Source: Acinetobacter sp. TGL-Y2 (lineage in GTDB: Bacteria > Pseudomonadota > Gammaproteobacteria > Pseudomonadales > Moraxellaceae). From it: a DNA stretch of 64,000 nt. Below, piece after piece: positions 1 through 9,539 of this stretch (within the stretch, counting starts at the first letter, position 1; each line of letters begins with the position of its first letter). The notes beneath the pieces are model-generated. The model searched no databases and was not told where the DNA came from. It was given only the letters and a program-made list of their open reading frames with translations. A program made the position numbers and the translations under genes. Location: assembly GCF_001612555.1 (NCBI RefSeq), contig NZ_CP015110.1, forward strand, positions 682,001 through 746,000, read 5' to 3'.

Positions 1-581
1 GCTTAGCTGAAGACAAAAAAGCAGAACAGAAAAAACTGGAACAGCAAAAAGCCAAAACAGAGCAAACCACTGCTGAGCAAAAACGCGTCGCAGATGAAGC
101 CAAGAAAAAAGCACAGGCTGAGCAGTTAGCTGCAGATAAAAAATTAGCAGACAAGAAAGCTGCTGAGAAGAAAGCGGTCGAAGATAAGCGTAAAGCTGAA
201 GACGCCAAGAAAAAATCAGATATAGATAAGCTTGCGGCGGAGAAGAAAGCTGCGGATGAGAAAAAACGTAAAGCCGAAGAAGCCAAGAAAAAAGCTGAAG
301 CCGATAAAGCACGTGAATTATTGGAAAATGGCGATAAGCAGTGGATGGTTCAGGTCGCTTTGGCAGCCAACGAAGCCAATGCGGACGCTGTTGCTGCAAA
401 ATTACGTGCCAAAGGCTACAAAGTTACCAAAAGTCCAACCTCAAAAGGTATTCGGATCATGGTGGGTCCATCAAAAGATCGTGAATCGGCAGATGCTGCG
501 CGCAAGAAAATTAACACTGATCCGAGCTTAAACATGAAGTCGGCTTGGGTTATCGATTGGGTGCCACTCGAGAATCGTTAA
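1..581 (+). CDS. SPOR-domain protein, 5' end outside window
   Basis: The reading frame is open from the first base to a TAA at 579-581, so the N-terminus is missing. The visible part starts with about 105 residues of almost uninterrupted Lys/Ala/Glu/Asp heptad-like sequence, a long charged helix or coiled coil expected to span the periplasm. It ends in a SPOR domain of about 80 residues that begins near GDKQWMVQVALAANEANA and contains the typical GIRIMVGPSKDRESA stretch. SPOR domains bind denuded glycan strands of septal peptidoglycan, as in FtsN, DamX and DedD. In this family an N-terminal membrane anchor is usual, but it cannot be seen here. FtsN-like is a reasonable guess, not proven. A strong terminator follows. 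Confidence 0.85.
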   Translation, partial: LAEDKKAEQKKLEQQKAKTEQTTAEQKRVADEAKKKAQAEQLAADKKLADKKAAEKKAVEDKRKAEDAKKKSDIDKLAAEKKAADEKKRKAEEAKKKAEADKARELLENGDKQWMVQVALAANEANADAVAAKLRAKGYKVTKSPTSKGIRIMVGPSKDRESADAARKKINTDPSLNMKSAWVIDWVPLENR

Positions 582-609
582 TTAAACTTAACGAAATAAA
601 GACTATTAA

Positions 610-645
610 AATGGATTCGAGAGCTGCTCTCGAATCCATTTTTTC
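610..645 (+). terminator. Rho-independent terminator after SPOR gene
   Basis: Perfect 13-bp stem (611-623 with 627-639), 3-nt loop, then a T-run. It lies 30 bp after the SPOR stop codon. Confidence 0.85.
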
Positions 646-925
646 TGGTGAGGACGAAAGATTTTCTCGTTGTTGATTTAAATCTGATGAAAAATATGAC
701 TGCTGTATTTGACATGATTTAAAACGACTTGGTTCGCCAACTTCGACAAGATACCCGTACCGGTTTGATAAAAAATTTTGATAAAAATGTGGACTTGATG
801 AATCACACTGCATCATTATTTTGGATGCTATTGATTTGCTAAGGGCGCTTTGGATATACGTCTTTTGGGAGTGACATCATTTCAACCGAATCAAGCAACA
901 TCTATGGGTTACTTCACTGATTACA
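646..925. other. Intergenic stretch, no gene recognised
   Basis: Beyond the terminator this stretch between the SPOR gene and the convergent MBL gene has short open frames on both strands, including an 88-residue minus-strand frame that crosses the terminator and the SPOR 3' end. None has a recognisable domain, ribosome-binding site or usual codon use. I see no supported feature. Confidence 0.5.
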
Positions 926-1738
926 TCATGATTGATAGCGGCCGAATTCAATCGGATCATGCGCACAAATGATTTCAATTTCAGGATGATTTTGCGCGAG
1001 CAGTTGAATCTGCTTTAAGCTCTGTATGCGCTGTAGATTATCATGAGCAAATAAGCGCTCAGTCATCTCTAAAGCAGGGAGTTGGGTCTTCGGGTTCAAT
1101 TGTTGATGTGAATAATACGCATCGCCACAGAACAATAGCCAATGCGCTTTTTGTTGAATTGCAATTCCGCAGTGACCCTCACTATGACCTAACAGCGGAA
1201 TCATCAAAATCTCGTCTTGAAAGATTTTAAAATTTTGTACTTTGGAGAAGTGATACCAAGACTCACCAAACTCAGGCTCAATAAAATTCCAATAACGATG
1301 CTGTTTTAACTGCTCTGACTTATAGCGAATTTTATTTTTATAATTGAAGTTTTGTGTCGCATTAAATTCACTAGAAAGGACATGCACCATGGCCTGTGGA
1401 AAATCTGAAATTCCACCTGCATGATCAAAGTCTAAATGCGTCACCAAAATATGTTTCACATCGGACGGTTTAAAGCCGAGTTTTTGAATCTGTGCGATGG
1501 CAGTCAAATTGATATCGTTTTTGATCGTACCAAACTTGGAAATGATCGTGCCTAAACGCTTTTGGGTGTGCAAATAATCCTGCATGCCAAGTCCAGTATC
1601 AACCAGTACCAAACCTTGATTTGTTTCGAGCAAGAGACAATGACAAACCAATTTTGCCTTGAATCCGCGTTGACCGAACAGAGGCGCACAGTAAGGACAG
1701 AAGCTTCCGCAATTTAAATGATGAATCTTATGAATCAT
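926..1738 (-). CDS. MBL-fold metallo-hydrolase
   Basis: This is a 270-residue metallo-beta-lactamase-fold hydrolase without a signal peptide, so presumably cytoplasmic. The core shows VLVDTGLG at about 44-51, the metal-binding block THLDFDHAGG at about 100-109, a GHSEGHCGIA block, FCGDAYY (bridging Asp), and AHDPIEF near the C-terminus (last metal His). The canonical HxHxDH motif reads H101-L-D103-F-D105-H106 here: the second His is Asp, which may change metal 1 binding. The overall pattern resembles the lactonase/hydrolase branch (AHL lactonase-like), but the substrate cannot be read from sequence. It is convergent with the SPOR gene and is followed upstream by the peroxiredoxin gene on the same strand. 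Confidence 0.8.
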   Translation of the reverse strand: MIHKIHHLNCGSFCPYCAPLFGQRGFKAKLVCHCLLLETNQGLVLVDTGLGMQDYLHTQKRLGTIISKFGTIKNDINLTAIAQIQKLGFKPSDVKHILVTHLDFDHAGGISDFPQAMVHVLSSEFNATQNFNYKNKIRYKSEQLKQHRYWNFIEPEFGESWYHFSKVQNFKIFQDEILMIPLLGHSEGHCGIAIQQKAHWLLFCGDAYYSHQQLNPKTQLPALEMTERLFAHDNLQRIQSLKQIQLLAQNHPEIEIICAHDPIEFGRYQS

Positions 1739-1845
1739 AGTCAGTTTTTTTTGAATTATTTAAACTGTTATAGCGCAAATCATTCACAGCAATAAAGATA
1801 TTTAAAGCGCACGCTTAAAATAGTCAGTGATTTTGATGCTAAAGC

Positions 1846-1870
1846 AATAAAAACCTGCCCGAAGACAGGC
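1846..1870 (-). terminator. UUCG-loop terminator of the peroxiredoxin gene
   Basis: Read on the minus strand: 6-bp stem (one G-U) around a TTCG tetraloop, then TTTTT. It lies about 145 bp past the peroxiredoxin stop codon, before the MBL gene. Confidence 0.65.
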
Positions 1871-2014
1871 AATCGACATTTAAGGCGACTCGTCAAATGT
1901 GTCTTAAATGATTTTAAATTTAGGTAGTTCAAAAACACCTAAATTTGTCTTTGTTTCAATTTTATTAGGGGCTTAACTTCTCAGATCGTATCGATCGGAT
2001 CGTGTTTCTGATTT

Positions 2015-2650
2015 TTACTTCGGTTGTTGCGTCAAACGTAAATAAGGCGTCACCGCGGTATACCCCGTTGGAAAGCGTTGCTGAATTTCAGCTTCATCTT
2101 TCAGTGAGGGTAAAATCACCACATCATCACCTTGCTGCCAGTTGGCAGGTGTAGCCACTTTGTGCTTATCAGTCAATTGTAATGAATCGACCACGCGCAA
2201 AATTTCATGGAAATTACGACCAGTGGATGCGGGATAAGTAATGATTAAACGCACTTTTTTATTGGGATCAATAATGATCAGTGAACGAACGGTTAGGGTT
2301 TCACTGGCATTGGGATGGATAAAGTCATACAAGGTCGATACTTTACGGTCTTTGTCTGCAATGATCGGAAAATTAACGTCAGTGCCTTGGGTGCTATTGA
2401 TATCTTTAATCCAGCCATGATGTGACTCCACATCATCGACAGAAAGTGCGATGGCTTTGACCCTGCGCTTGTCAAATTCATGCTTTAATTTTGCAGTAAA
2501 ACCCAGTTCAGTGGTGCAGACAGGCGTGTAGTCAGCAGGATGTGAAAACAAAATGCCCCAACTGTCGCCGAGAAAGTCATAAAATGAAATGATTCCCTCG
2601 CTCGAATCTTGCTCAAAATCTGGGGCGATATCACCTAAACGTAAAGTCAT
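2015..2650 (-). CDS. 1-Cys peroxiredoxin (Prx6 type)
   Basis: This 211-residue protein reduces hydrogen and alkyl peroxides. The active site HPADYTPVCTTELG places the peroxidatic Cys at residue 45. There is no second cysteine anywhere in the protein, so it is the 1-Cys mechanism and needs an outside thiol for resolution. The length and the long C-terminal extension (ATPANWQQGDDVVILPS, then the FPTGYTAVTPYLR tail) fit the Prx6 subfamily, which forms dimers through this tail. No signal peptide; cytosolic. It is divergent from secA, and a UUCG terminator lies downstream. Confidence 0.93.
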   Translation of the reverse strand: MTLRLGDIAPDFEQDSSEGIISFYDFLGDSWGILFSHPADYTPVCTTELGFTAKLKHEFDKRRVKAIALSVDDVESHHGWIKDINSTQGTDVNFPIIADKDRKVSTLYDFIHPNASETLTVRSLIIIDPNKKVRLIITYPASTGRNFHEILRVVDSLQLTDKHKVATPANWQQGDDVVILPSLKDEAEIQQRFPTGYTAVTPYLRLTQQPK

Positions 2651-2982
2651 TTTGGAACCTCATTGTTAGAATAGTGGTCTATGATTGAAGATTAATATCG
2701 ACCCATTTTCTTAGAATTAAAAATAGCGTTTTATTATTTCTTTATGAGAAAATAGAATATATAAGATTGAGTCATGAAAAAAATCCACAGAATTGATGCG
2801 AATCAACTATCTATGGAATGGCTAAATTTGCTACATTAATCCGCCGTCGCTCATACGTGATAGACACCTTGGTCAGAAAATTTTGAATGCTTTTGTGTAA
2901 AACCCTTGTACTTCAAATTTCTAGCACCATAATAACGTCTGAGAAAATTTATTTTGATAAGCAAGTTTTAGAGAGTCTATAC
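2651..2982. other. Divergent intergenic region, peroxiredoxin / secA
   Basis: A 332-bp AT-rich stretch that must hold promoters for both flanking genes. For secA a candidate promoter is TTGTAC (2906-2911), 16 bp, CATAAT (2928-2933), leaving a leader of roughly 45 nt. The secA frame is open upstream to 2887 but that extension has no conserved sequence. No other gene seen. Confidence 0.4.
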
Positions 2983-5712
2983 ATGTTGGTAAGTCTGATC
3001 GGAGGAATCTTCGGTACTAAAAACGAGCGCGAACTGAAGCGTATGCGTAAAATTGTCGAGAAGATCAATGCGCTCGAGCCGGCCATATCTGCACTAAATG
3101 ATGCAGACTTATCTGCAAAGACCGAAGAATTCAAACAACGATATAAAAAAGGCGAAAGTCTAGATCGATTGTTAGCAGAAGCATTCGCGGTGTGCCGTGA
3201 AGCGGGTAAACGTATCATGGGAATGCGTCACTATGACGTCCAGTTGATTGGTGGTATTACCTTACATGAAGGTAAAATTGCTGAGATGCGCACAGGTGAA
3301 GGTAAAACCCTGATGGGTACTTTGGCTGTATATCTCAACGCCATCAGTGAACAAGGCGTTCACGTGATTACCGTGAATGACTACTTAGCGCAGCGTGATG
3401 CTGAGTTGAACCGTCCACTGTATGAATTTTTGGGCTTAAGCGTAGGGGTGATTTACTCTATGCAAAGCCCGACTGAAAAAGCAGAAGCTTATCGTTCAGA
3501 TATCACTTACGGTACCAACAACGAATTCGGTTTTGACTACCTACGTGACAACATGGTATTTTCTCTCGCTGAGAAAAAACAACGTGGCTTAACTTATGCA
3601 ATTATCGATGAGGTCGATTCGATCTTGATCGATGAAGCGCGTACCCCACTGATTATTTCGGGTCAAAGTGAAGATTCTTCGCAGCTTTACGCGGCGATCA
3701 ATGCGATCCCGCCAAAACTCAAAGCACAAAAAGAAGAAAAAGTCGCAGATGGTGGTCACTTCTGGATTGATGAAAAGCAACGTTCAGTGGAAATTACTGA
3801 AGCTGGTTTTGAAGCGGTTGAAGCTGAACTGATTGAAATGGGCTTATTGGCTGAAGGCGAGAGTCTGTATTCAGCAGCAAATTTAAACTTGGTTCACCAC
3901 GTGACTGCTGCAATTCGTGCGCACTATCTGTATCAACGTAATGTTCAGTATATTATTCATGACAATGAAGTGATTATTGTGGATGAAAATACTGGTCGTA
4001 CCATGCCAGGTCGTCGTTGGTCTGAAGGTTTGCATCAAGCGGTAGAAGCCAAAGAAGGTTTAGAGATTCAACCTGAAAACCAAACCCTTGCAACAACAAC
4101 ATTTCAAAACTATTTCCGTTTATACAAAAAGCTTTCAGGCATGACCGGTACTGCCGACACTGAAGCTGCAGAAATGAAAGAAATTTACAACTTGGATGTG
4201 GTGCTGATTCCAACGCATCGTCCAATGGTGCGTAATGACCAAAACGATTTAATTTATTTAAACCGTAATGGCAAATACAATGCCATTATTGAAGAAATCC
4301 AGAAAATTCATGAAGCGGGCGTTGCACCAATTTTAATTGGTACAGCGACCATTGAAGCCTCTGAAATTTTGTCTGATAAATTAAAAGAAGCGGGCATTAT
4401 TCACGAAGTTTTAAACGCGAAACAACATGAGCGTGAAGCAGATATTATTGCGCAAGCCGGTTCACCGCGTGCAGTCACCATTGCCACCAACATGGCGGGT
4501 CGTGGTACAGATATTTTGCTCGGTGGTAACTGGAAAGCGAAGTTAGAAAAAATTGAAAACTACACTGCCGAAGATGTTGAGCGTCTTAAAGCGGAGTGGG
4601 AACAGAACAACCAAATGGTGCTGGATTCAGGTGGTTTACACATCATCGGTTCTGAGCGTCATGAATCACGCCGTATTGATAACCAGTTACGTGGTCGTTC
4701 AGGTCGTCAAGGTGACCCTGGTGTTTCACGTTTCTTCTTGTCACTTGAAGACGACTTAATGCGTATTTTCGCAGGTGATCGTGTTGTGGGCATGATGCGT
4801 GCGATGGGCTTGCAAGAAAATGAAGCGATTGAACACAAAATGGTCTCACGCTCAATTGAAAATGCGCAGCGTAAAGTGGAAGCACGTAACTTCGATATTC
4901 GTAAGAATCTCTTGAAATATGATGATGTCAACAACGAACAGCGTAAGATCATTTACTCACAGCGCGATGAAGTTCTAGCGGAAAGCACGCTTCAAGATTA
5001 CATCGAGTCAATGCACCGTGAAGTCATGAAAGGTGTGATTGAAACGTATATTCCACCAGAGTCGATTCATGACCAGTGGGATATTCCAGGTCTAGAGTCT
5101 GCACTTCGCAATGACTTAGGTATCGAACTTCCTGTTCAGCAGTGGTTAGATCAAGATCGCCGCCTCGACGAAGAAGCATTGGCTGCCCGTATTTCTGATG
5201 CAGTGATTGAGCGCTACCGTAGTCGACGTGCGCAAATGGGTGATGAATCCGCAGCAATGCTTGAGCGTAACTTTATGCTCAGTGCTCTAGATCGTCACTG
5301 GAAAGATCATTTGGCAGCGATGGATTACTTGCGTCAAGGGATTCATTTACGGGGTTATGCACAGAAAAATCCTGAGCAAGAATACAAAAAAGAAGCCTTT
5401 AACTTATTTGTCAGTATGTTGGCTGTAATTAAGTCAGATGTCGTGACCGATTTGTCATTGGTGCGTTTACCAACCGCTGAAGAGTTGGCAGAAATGGAAG
5501 CACAGCAGCAAGCGCAAGCAGAAGCGATGCAACTGTCTTTGTCGCATGCTGAAGTGGACGGCTTAACTGGTGAACAAACTTTAGATCAACAAACAGCTCG
5601 TCAAGAGGCGACAGACTTTTCAAGCACAAGCTTTACACCACCTGAAAGTCGTAATGCACCTTGCCCATGTGGTTCAGGTTTAAAATACAAACAGTGTCAC
5701 GGTAAAATTTAA
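2983..5712 (+). CDS. secA: Protein translocase ATPase SecA
   Basis: SecA drives preprotein export through SecYEG by ATP hydrolysis at the inner membrane. With the start at 2983 ([20 protein letters not shown]) it is 909 residues, the usual size. Visible in order: Walker [14 protein letters not shown]-type [16 protein letters not shown] (Walker B), preprotein cross-linking region, the second helicase half with NMAGRGTDI and [13 protein letters not shown], the helical scaffold/wing domain ([19 protein letters not shown]), a low-complexity linker rich in Glu, Gln and Ala, and the zinc-binding tail [15 protein letters not shown] that contacts SecB and phospholipid. An in-frame ATG at 2887 adds 32 residues that are not part of the family. 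A strong terminator makes it monocistronic downstream. Confidence 0.98.
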   Translation: MLVSLIGGIFGTKNERELKRMRKIVEKINALEPAISALNDADLSAKTEEFKQRYKKGESLDRLLAEAFAVCREAGKRIMGMRHYDVQLIGGITLHEGKIAEMRTGEGKTLMGTLAVYLNAISEQGVHVITVNDYLAQRDAELNRPLYEFLGLSVGVIYSMQSPTEKAEAYRSDITYGTNNEFGFDYLRDNMVFSLAEKKQRGLTYAIIDEVDSILIDEARTPLIISGQSEDSSQLYAAINAIPPKLKAQKEEKVADGGHFWIDEKQRSVEITEAGFEAVEAELIEMGLLAEGESLYSAANLNLVHHVTAAIRAHYLYQRNVQYIIHDNEVIIVDENTGRTMPGRRWSEGLHQAVEAKEGLEIQPENQTLATTTFQNYFRLYKKLSGMTGTADTEAAEMKEIYNLDVVLIPTHRPMVRNDQNDLIYLNRNGKYNAIIEEIQKIHEAGVAPILIGTATIEASEILSDKLKEAGIIHEVLNAKQHEREADIIAQAGSPRAVTIATNMAGRGTDILLGGNWKAKLEKIENYTAEDVERLKAEWEQNNQMVLDSGGLHIIGSERHESRRIDNQLRGRSGRQGDPGVSRFFLSLEDDLMRIFAGDRVVGMMRAMGLQENEAIEHKMVSRSIENAQRKVEARNFDIRKNLLKYDDVNNEQRKIIYSQRDEVLAESTLQDYIESMHREVMKGVIETYIPPESIHDQWDIPGLESALRNDLGIELPVQQWLDQDRRLDEEALAARISDAVIERYRSRRAQMGDESAAMLERNFMLSALDRHWKDHLAAMDYLRQGIHLRGYAQKNPEQEYKKEAFNLFVSMLAVIKSDVVTDLSLVRLPTAEELAEMEAQQQAQAEAMQLSLSHAEVDGLTGEQTLDQQTARQEATDFSSTSFTPPESRNAPCPCGSGLKYKQCHGKI

Positions 5713-5722
5713 TCGTGGTAGT

Positions 5723-5754
5723 AAAAAAGCAGAACTTGGTGTTCTGCTTTTTTT
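5723..5754 (+). terminator. secA terminator
   Basis: 9-bp stem (5727-5735 with 5741-5749), 5-nt loop, followed by a run of T. Confidence 0.88.
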
Positions 5755-5767
5755 ATCGCTGGACTTT

Positions 5768-5803
5768 TCTGTTTATGTCCAAAATTCTGTTTATGCCCAA
5801 AAT
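5768..5803. repeat. Two 18-bp tandem repeats
   Basis: TCTGTTTATGTCCAAAAT at 5768-5785 is followed directly by the same 18 bp with one change (T to C). A partial third copy (TTTATGCC) follows. Non-coding, between secA and the next gene. Confidence 0.7.
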
Positions 5804-5899
5804 TTTATGCCATGGTTTGGTGACTAGATGTGAATAAGCATTGCCAATTGAACAAGTTAATGTTATTTACTTGGCATGTTTGAAATATTTGGATGGAAA

Positions 5900-6256
5900 A
5901 TGAAAACAATACTAAAAACTGTAGCTGTCGCACTTTTTGCTTTACCTACATTTACACTGGCGAATACAGCAACTCAAACCACGACTTTAGAAAAAGTTCA
6001 GGCGGCTCAGGGTGTGACCACTGCGCAGACTGAAGTGAAAAATGATTCAACCACAGTGATTAGTCCACGTACTGGTATTCGTTATACCTTAGGTAATACT
6101 GCGGGTCGGCCAATTATTTTAAAAACAGCAGCAGTTGCTGCCGTGACACCTGCAACAGTCAACCGTATTGTGGCAACCAATCCAGCACTGTCAGTATCGA
6201 GTCAAGAAAAAGCCAAACAAGCATTGCTTGATCCAGCTGCTTTAACTGCCAACTAA
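5900..6256 (+). CDS. Small secreted/periplasmic protein, function unknown
   Basis: A 118-residue protein that I do not recognise. It starts with a clear Sec signal peptide (MKTILKTVAVALFALPTFTLA, cleavage expected after the A of TLA). The mature part is Thr/Ala/Val-rich with no Cys, and it includes PRTGIRYTLGNTAGRPIILK. I chose 5900 over the in-frame ATG at 5876, because the signal peptide starts there and the extra 8 residues (MFEIFGWK) would spoil it. It stands alone between the secA terminator and argJ. A small surface or envelope stress protein is possible, but nothing shows this. Confidence 0.6.
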   Translation: MKTILKTVAVALFALPTFTLANTATQTTTLEKVQAAQGVTTAQTEVKNDSTTVISPRTGIRYTLGNTAGRPIILKTAAVAAVTPATVNRIVATNPALSVSSQEKAKQALLDPAALTAN

Positions 6257-6433
6257 ATTTAGATTTAGCACCTTCTTCTATAAAGCCAGTGACTCTACTG
6301 GCTTTATAGTTTTTAAATAAAACCCTCGCTTTTAAGATTCATCATTCCAATCATTGAGATACTTTATTTCCTCGATTTTTAACTCAATTTCTACTAAGCT
6401 TTGAATTCAATTTTATATTCTGGACAATCTAAA

Positions 6434-7654
6434 ATGGCGGTGGGTGACGTAGCAATGCCACAGATGCATGTGGTGAAAGGTGTGAAAATTGGTTCGGCAG
6501 AAGCCTATGTACGATATCCAAATCGACGTGATTTGGTGGTATTTGAGTTTGCTGAAGGCACCAATGTTGCAGGCGTATTCACTCAAAATGCATTTTGTGC
6601 TGCTCCTGTACATGTATCTAAAGCGCATCTCATGGAGACTAATCCACGCTATTTGGTGATTAACACAGGCAATGCCAATGCAGGGACTGGTGTAATTGGC
6701 ATGCAAAATGCGCAAACCACGTGTGCCGAGTTCGCCACAGTGGCACAGGTGAATAGCAACGAAGTTTTACCATTTTCAACAGGTGTCATTGGTGAACAAC
6801 TTCCAATGCAGCGCTTGATTGCAGGATTAAAGCCTGCTTTTGACAGTCTGAAAAACGACGTGTGGTCAGAAGCCGCGTCTGGAATCATGACCACAGATAC
6901 TCTGCCTAAAGGTGCATCTGAACAATTTATATTGGATGGCGTGACCTGCAGCATGACGGGGATCTCTAAAGGAGCAGGGATGATTCGTCCAAATATGGCG
7001 ACCATGCTGGGTTTTGTAGCCACAGATGCGCCTATTTCTCGAGCATTGGTGCAACAGTTACTTAAAACCACGGTCGAGCAGTCATTTAACCGTATTACTA
7101 TTGATGGTGATACATCGACCAATGATTCCTGTATTTTTGCTGCCACAGGACAAGCAGGTGGGGTTGAAATCACATCTGTTGATGATCAGCGCTATACTGT
7201 GGTTCTTGAAGTTTTAGCGCGTGTGATGAAGCGTTTGGCTCAACTGATCGTACGTGACGGTGAGGGAGCAACCAAATTCATTACCGTCGTAGTTGAAGGC
7301 GGTGCCAACACCCAAGAATGTTGTGATATTGCTTATAGCATTGCACATTCACCATTGGTAAAAACTGCATTCTTTGCATCGGACCCAAACTGGGGACGTA
7401 TTTTGGCTGCCATTGGTTATGCAGGTGTTGCAAATTTAAATGTTGAAAAAATTCAAGTTTGGTTAGATGATGTGCAAATCTGTAAAGATGGTGGCGCTGC
7501 AGCTGACTATACTGAAGAAGCGGGTGCCAAGGTAATGAACCAAGCTGAGATCACCATTCGTGTTGATTTGGGGCGCGGTCAGGCTAAAGATACGGTGTAT
7601 ACCTGCGATTTGTCTTATGACTATGTCAAGATCAACGCAGATTATCGCTCCTAA
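6434..7654 (+). CDS. argJ: Bifunctional glutamate N-acetyltransferase / amino-acid N-acetyltransferase ArgJ
   Basis: ArgJ transfers the acetyl group from N-acetylornithine to glutamate, recycling acetyl in arginine synthesis; bifunctional forms also use acetyl-CoA. The 406-residue protein has the autocleavage site [14 protein letters not shown], where the precursor is cut between Ala and the nucleophilic Thr to give the alpha and beta chains. It also shows GNANAGTG near the N-terminus, [14 protein letters not shown] and [15 protein letters not shown]. The start at 6434 ([11 protein letters not shown]) is preferred over a TTG at 6401 upstream in frame. Cytoplasmic. A terminator follows immediately. 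Mono- versus bifunctional activity cannot be decided from the sequence alone. Confidence 0.96.
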   Translation: MAVGDVAMPQMHVVKGVKIGSAEAYVRYPNRRDLVVFEFAEGTNVAGVFTQNAFCAAPVHVSKAHLMETNPRYLVINTGNANAGTGVIGMQNAQTTCAEFATVAQVNSNEVLPFSTGVIGEQLPMQRLIAGLKPAFDSLKNDVWSEAASGIMTTDTLPKGASEQFILDGVTCSMTGISKGAGMIRPNMATMLGFVATDAPISRALVQQLLKTTVEQSFNRITIDGDTSTNDSCIFAATGQAGGVEITSVDDQRYTVVLEVLARVMKRLAQLIVRDGEGATKFITVVVEGGANTQECCDIAYSIAHSPLVKTAFFASDPNWGRILAAIGYAGVANLNVEKIQVWLDDVQICKDGGAAADYTEEAGAKVMNQAEITIRVDLGRGQAKDTVYTCDLSYDYVKINADYRS

Positions 7655-7660
7655 GTTCAA

Positions 7661-7687
7661 GAAGCCTCCATTGTGAGGCTTTTTTGT
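7661..7687 (+). terminator. argJ terminator
   Basis: AAGCCTC / GAGGCTT stem with a 6-nt loop and a run of six T, 7 bp after the argJ stop. Confidence 0.88.
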
Positions 7688-7783
7688 TGCTTTAATTATT
7701 TTAACGATTGGTCAAAGCAAGATGCCCTACCAATTATGGCTTAATCGCTTGTGAATATAAGCACCAAGGATAGAGAATTCAGA

Positions 7784-8851
7784 ATGAATGATTCAACGCA
7801 TCTCATTGCCAATGAAGCCAAAACCATTGTTCAAGCTCATTTGGCGCGTTTAGGAGAAACTAAGGCATCAAGTTTAAGTGAAGAAACCAAACAGCAAAAA
7901 TTTGCCGAGATTCAAGCAGAATTGAAAAAACACAACGCGGTGTTGGTGGCCCATTATTACTGCGATCCTGAAGTTCAGGAGTTGGCTGAATTGAGCGGTG
8001 GTTGTGTTTCGGATTCTTTAGAAATGGCACGCTTTGGACGTGATCATGAAGCCACGACACTGGTGGTGGCTGGTGTGAAGTTTATGGGGGAAACCTCGAA
8101 GATCTTATCGCCAAACAAAACGATCTTGATGCCGACCTTAGAAGCCACTTGCTCTTTAGACCTCGGCTGTCCAGCTGAGACGTTCTCTGCATTTTGTGAT
8201 GCACATCCAGACCATACTGTAGTGGTGTATGCCAATACCTCAGCAGCAGTCAAAGCACGCGCAGATTGGGTGGTCACCTCGAGTTGTGCCGTTGATATTA
8301 TTGAGCACCTAGACAGTCTCGGTGAAAAAATTATTTGGGCACCTGATCAACATTTGGGACGTTATATTCAAAAGAAAACAGGTGCTGATATGCTGCTTTG
8401 GGATGGTTCATGCATTGTGCATGAGGAATTCCGAGCACGTGGCATTGAGCAAATGAAGGCTTTATATCCCAATGCAGCTGTTTTGGTGCATCCTGAATCA
8501 CCCGAAGCCGTTATTGACGTCGCAGATGCCGTCGGAAGTACCTCTCAGCTCATTAAGGCGGCACAAGATCTACCACATGACACCCTGATCGTAGCAACGG
8601 ATCGCGGGATTTTCTATAAAATGCAGCAATTGGTACCGCATAAAACCCTGATTGAAGCGCCAACGGCAGGAGAGGGTGCAACATGCCGTTCATGTGCGCA
8701 CTGTCCTTGGATGGCAATGAATGAATTGGATGGCATTTTGGATGTACTGCGTAAAGGTGATCAAGAAATATTCGTTGATTCCGCTCTGGCAGAGCGCGCC
8801 AAATTACCGCTCGATCGAATGTTGAACTTTAGTGCCAGTTTAAAGCGTTAA
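7784..8851 (+). CDS. nadA: Quinolinate synthase NadA
   Basis: NadA condenses iminoaspartate with dihydroxyacetone phosphate to quinolinate in de novo NAD synthesis, using a [4Fe-4S] cluster. The 355-residue protein shows [28 protein letters not shown], the Cys-bearing [21 protein letters not shown], and the C-terminal cluster [13 protein letters not shown]. The start at 7784 follows an AAGGA at 7766-7770 (spacing a little long). The frame is open from 7751 but the extra residues are not conserved. It stands alone after the argJ terminator. nadB and nadC are not in this window. Confidence 0.96.
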   Translation: MNDSTHLIANEAKTIVQAHLARLGETKASSLSEETKQQKFAEIQAELKKHNAVLVAHYYCDPEVQELAELSGGCVSDSLEMARFGRDHEATTLVVAGVKFMGETSKILSPNKTILMPTLEATCSLDLGCPAETFSAFCDAHPDHTVVVYANTSAAVKARADWVVTSSCAVDIIEHLDSLGEKIIWAPDQHLGRYIQKKTGADMLLWDGSCIVHEEFRARGIEQMKALYPNAAVLVHPESPEAVIDVADAVGSTSQLIKAAQDLPHDTLIVATDRGIFYKMQQLVPHKTLIEAPTAGEGATCRSCAHCPWMAMNELDGILDVLRKGDQEIFVDSALAERAKLPLDRMLNFSASLKR

Positions 8852-8876
8852 AATCGATCAAAATGTTTGATAAATA

Positions 8877-8902
8877 TACACTTGACGTGTTTTTTTAATT
8901 TT
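8877..8902 (+). terminator. Possible weak nadA terminator
   Basis: A short hairpin (ACAC with GTGT) followed by long T-runs, about 25 bp after the nadA stop. The stem is short, so the call is weak. Confidence 0.35.
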
Positions 8903-8917
8903 TTTTGAAGATAGGTG

Positions 8918-8946
8918 TTGACGTGTAACAACGTCACGCCTAGAAT
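8918..8946 (+). promoter_or_regulatory. tRNA operon promoter
   Basis: TTGACG (8918-8923), a 17-bp spacer and TAGAAT (8941-8946) give a near-consensus sigma-70 promoter about 60 bp before the first tRNA. The -10 and its flank (TAGAATGCACA) recur at 11943 upstream of the rRNA operon. Confidence 0.75.
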
Positions 8947-9007
8947 GCACACCGTACCGAACAATACATCAAACGATAAGTTGAACGGTACCAAAGCTGA
9001 GATGAAT

Positions 9008-9084
9008 CGGAGCATGGCGCAGTTTGGTAGCGCACCTGGTTTGGGACCAGGGGGTCGTAGGTTCGAATCCTACTGCTCCGACCA
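9008..9084 (+). tRNA. tRNA-Pro (TGG), copy 1
   Basis: A 77-nt cloverleaf with acceptor CGGAGCA/TGCTCCG, anticodon loop TTTGGGA giving TGG, T-arm GGTTCGAATCC and encoded CCA. It is identical to the copy at 9342-9418. Confidence 0.96.
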
Positions 9085-9131
9085 ATTCTTCAAGGCGAAG
9101 GTTTTCCAGTGGTATCAATATCATCGGTAAT

Positions 9132-9208
9132 GCGCCTGTAGCTCAGTTGGATAGAGCATCCGCCTTCTAAGCGGATGGTCACAGGTTCGAATCCTGTCAG
9201 GCGCACCA
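9132..9208 (+). tRNA. tRNA-Arg (TCT)
   Basis: A 77-nt cloverleaf with acceptor GCGCCTG/CAGGCGC, anticodon stem TCCGC/GCGGA around CTTCTAA (TCT), and encoded CCA. It reads AGA codons. Confidence 0.96.
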
Positions 9209-9245
9209 TCGTAGCTTGATATTAGCGAACCAAAATGTTGTAATG

Positions 9246-9321
9246 GTGGATGTAGCTCAGTTGGTAGAGCCCCGGATTGTGATTCCGGTTGTCGCGGGTT
9301 CGAATCCCGTCATTCACCCCA
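9246..9321 (+). tRNA. tRNA-His (GTG)
   Basis: Acceptor GTGGATG/CATTCAC, anticodon loop TTGTGAT (GTG), encoded CCA. The base before it (9245) is G and the discriminator is C73, so the G-1:C73 pair typical of tRNA-His is genome-encoded. Confidence 0.96.
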
Positions 9322-9341
9322 CTACTTTAAAAGTAGAATAT

Positions 9342-9418
9342 CGGAGCATGGCGCAGTTTGGTAGCGCACCTGGTTTGGGACCAGGGGGTCGTAGGTTCGA
9401 ATCCTACTGCTCCGACCA
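9342..9418 (+). tRNA. tRNA-Pro (TGG), copy 2
   Basis: Base-for-base duplicate of the tRNA-Pro at 9008-9084, at the other end of the same operon. The two copies make a 77-bp direct repeat 334 bp apart. Confidence 0.96.
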
Positions 9419-9445
9419 TTTATATTAAACAGTTTAGAATAGACA

Positions 9446-9469
9446 ATCCGCTTAAAAGCGGTTTTTTTA
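9446..9469 (+). terminator. tRNA operon terminator
   Basis: CCGCT / AGCGG stem (9448-9452, 9457-9461) with flanking A and T runs, 30 bp after the last tRNA. Confidence 0.8.
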
Positions 9470-9502
9470 TGTCTAAAATTCAGTGATCATAAAATTAGAT
9501 CC

Positions 9503-9530
9503 AAAAAAAGATCTCGTTGGAGATCTTTTT
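9503..9530. terminator. Bidirectional terminator between tRNAs and yfiB
   Basis: AAAAAGATCT / AGATCTTTTT stem with a 6-nt loop, U-rich in both directions. It serves the yfiRNB operon on the minus strand, 10 bp past the yfiB stop. Confidence 0.8.
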
Positions 9531-9539
9531 ATACTTTAT

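Noticed and set aside
550..816. An 88-residue minus-strand frame
   Set aside because: It crosses the SPOR-gene terminator and 3' end and has no domain or ribosome site.
6649..7173. A 174-residue minus-strand frame opposite argJ
   Set aside because: Shadow of a well-supported gene; no ribosome site, no domain.
8915..9428. Two frames of about 70 residues sharing MAQFGSAPGLGPGGRRFESYCSD
   Set aside because: The shared peptide is just the translation of the two identical tRNA-Pro genes.
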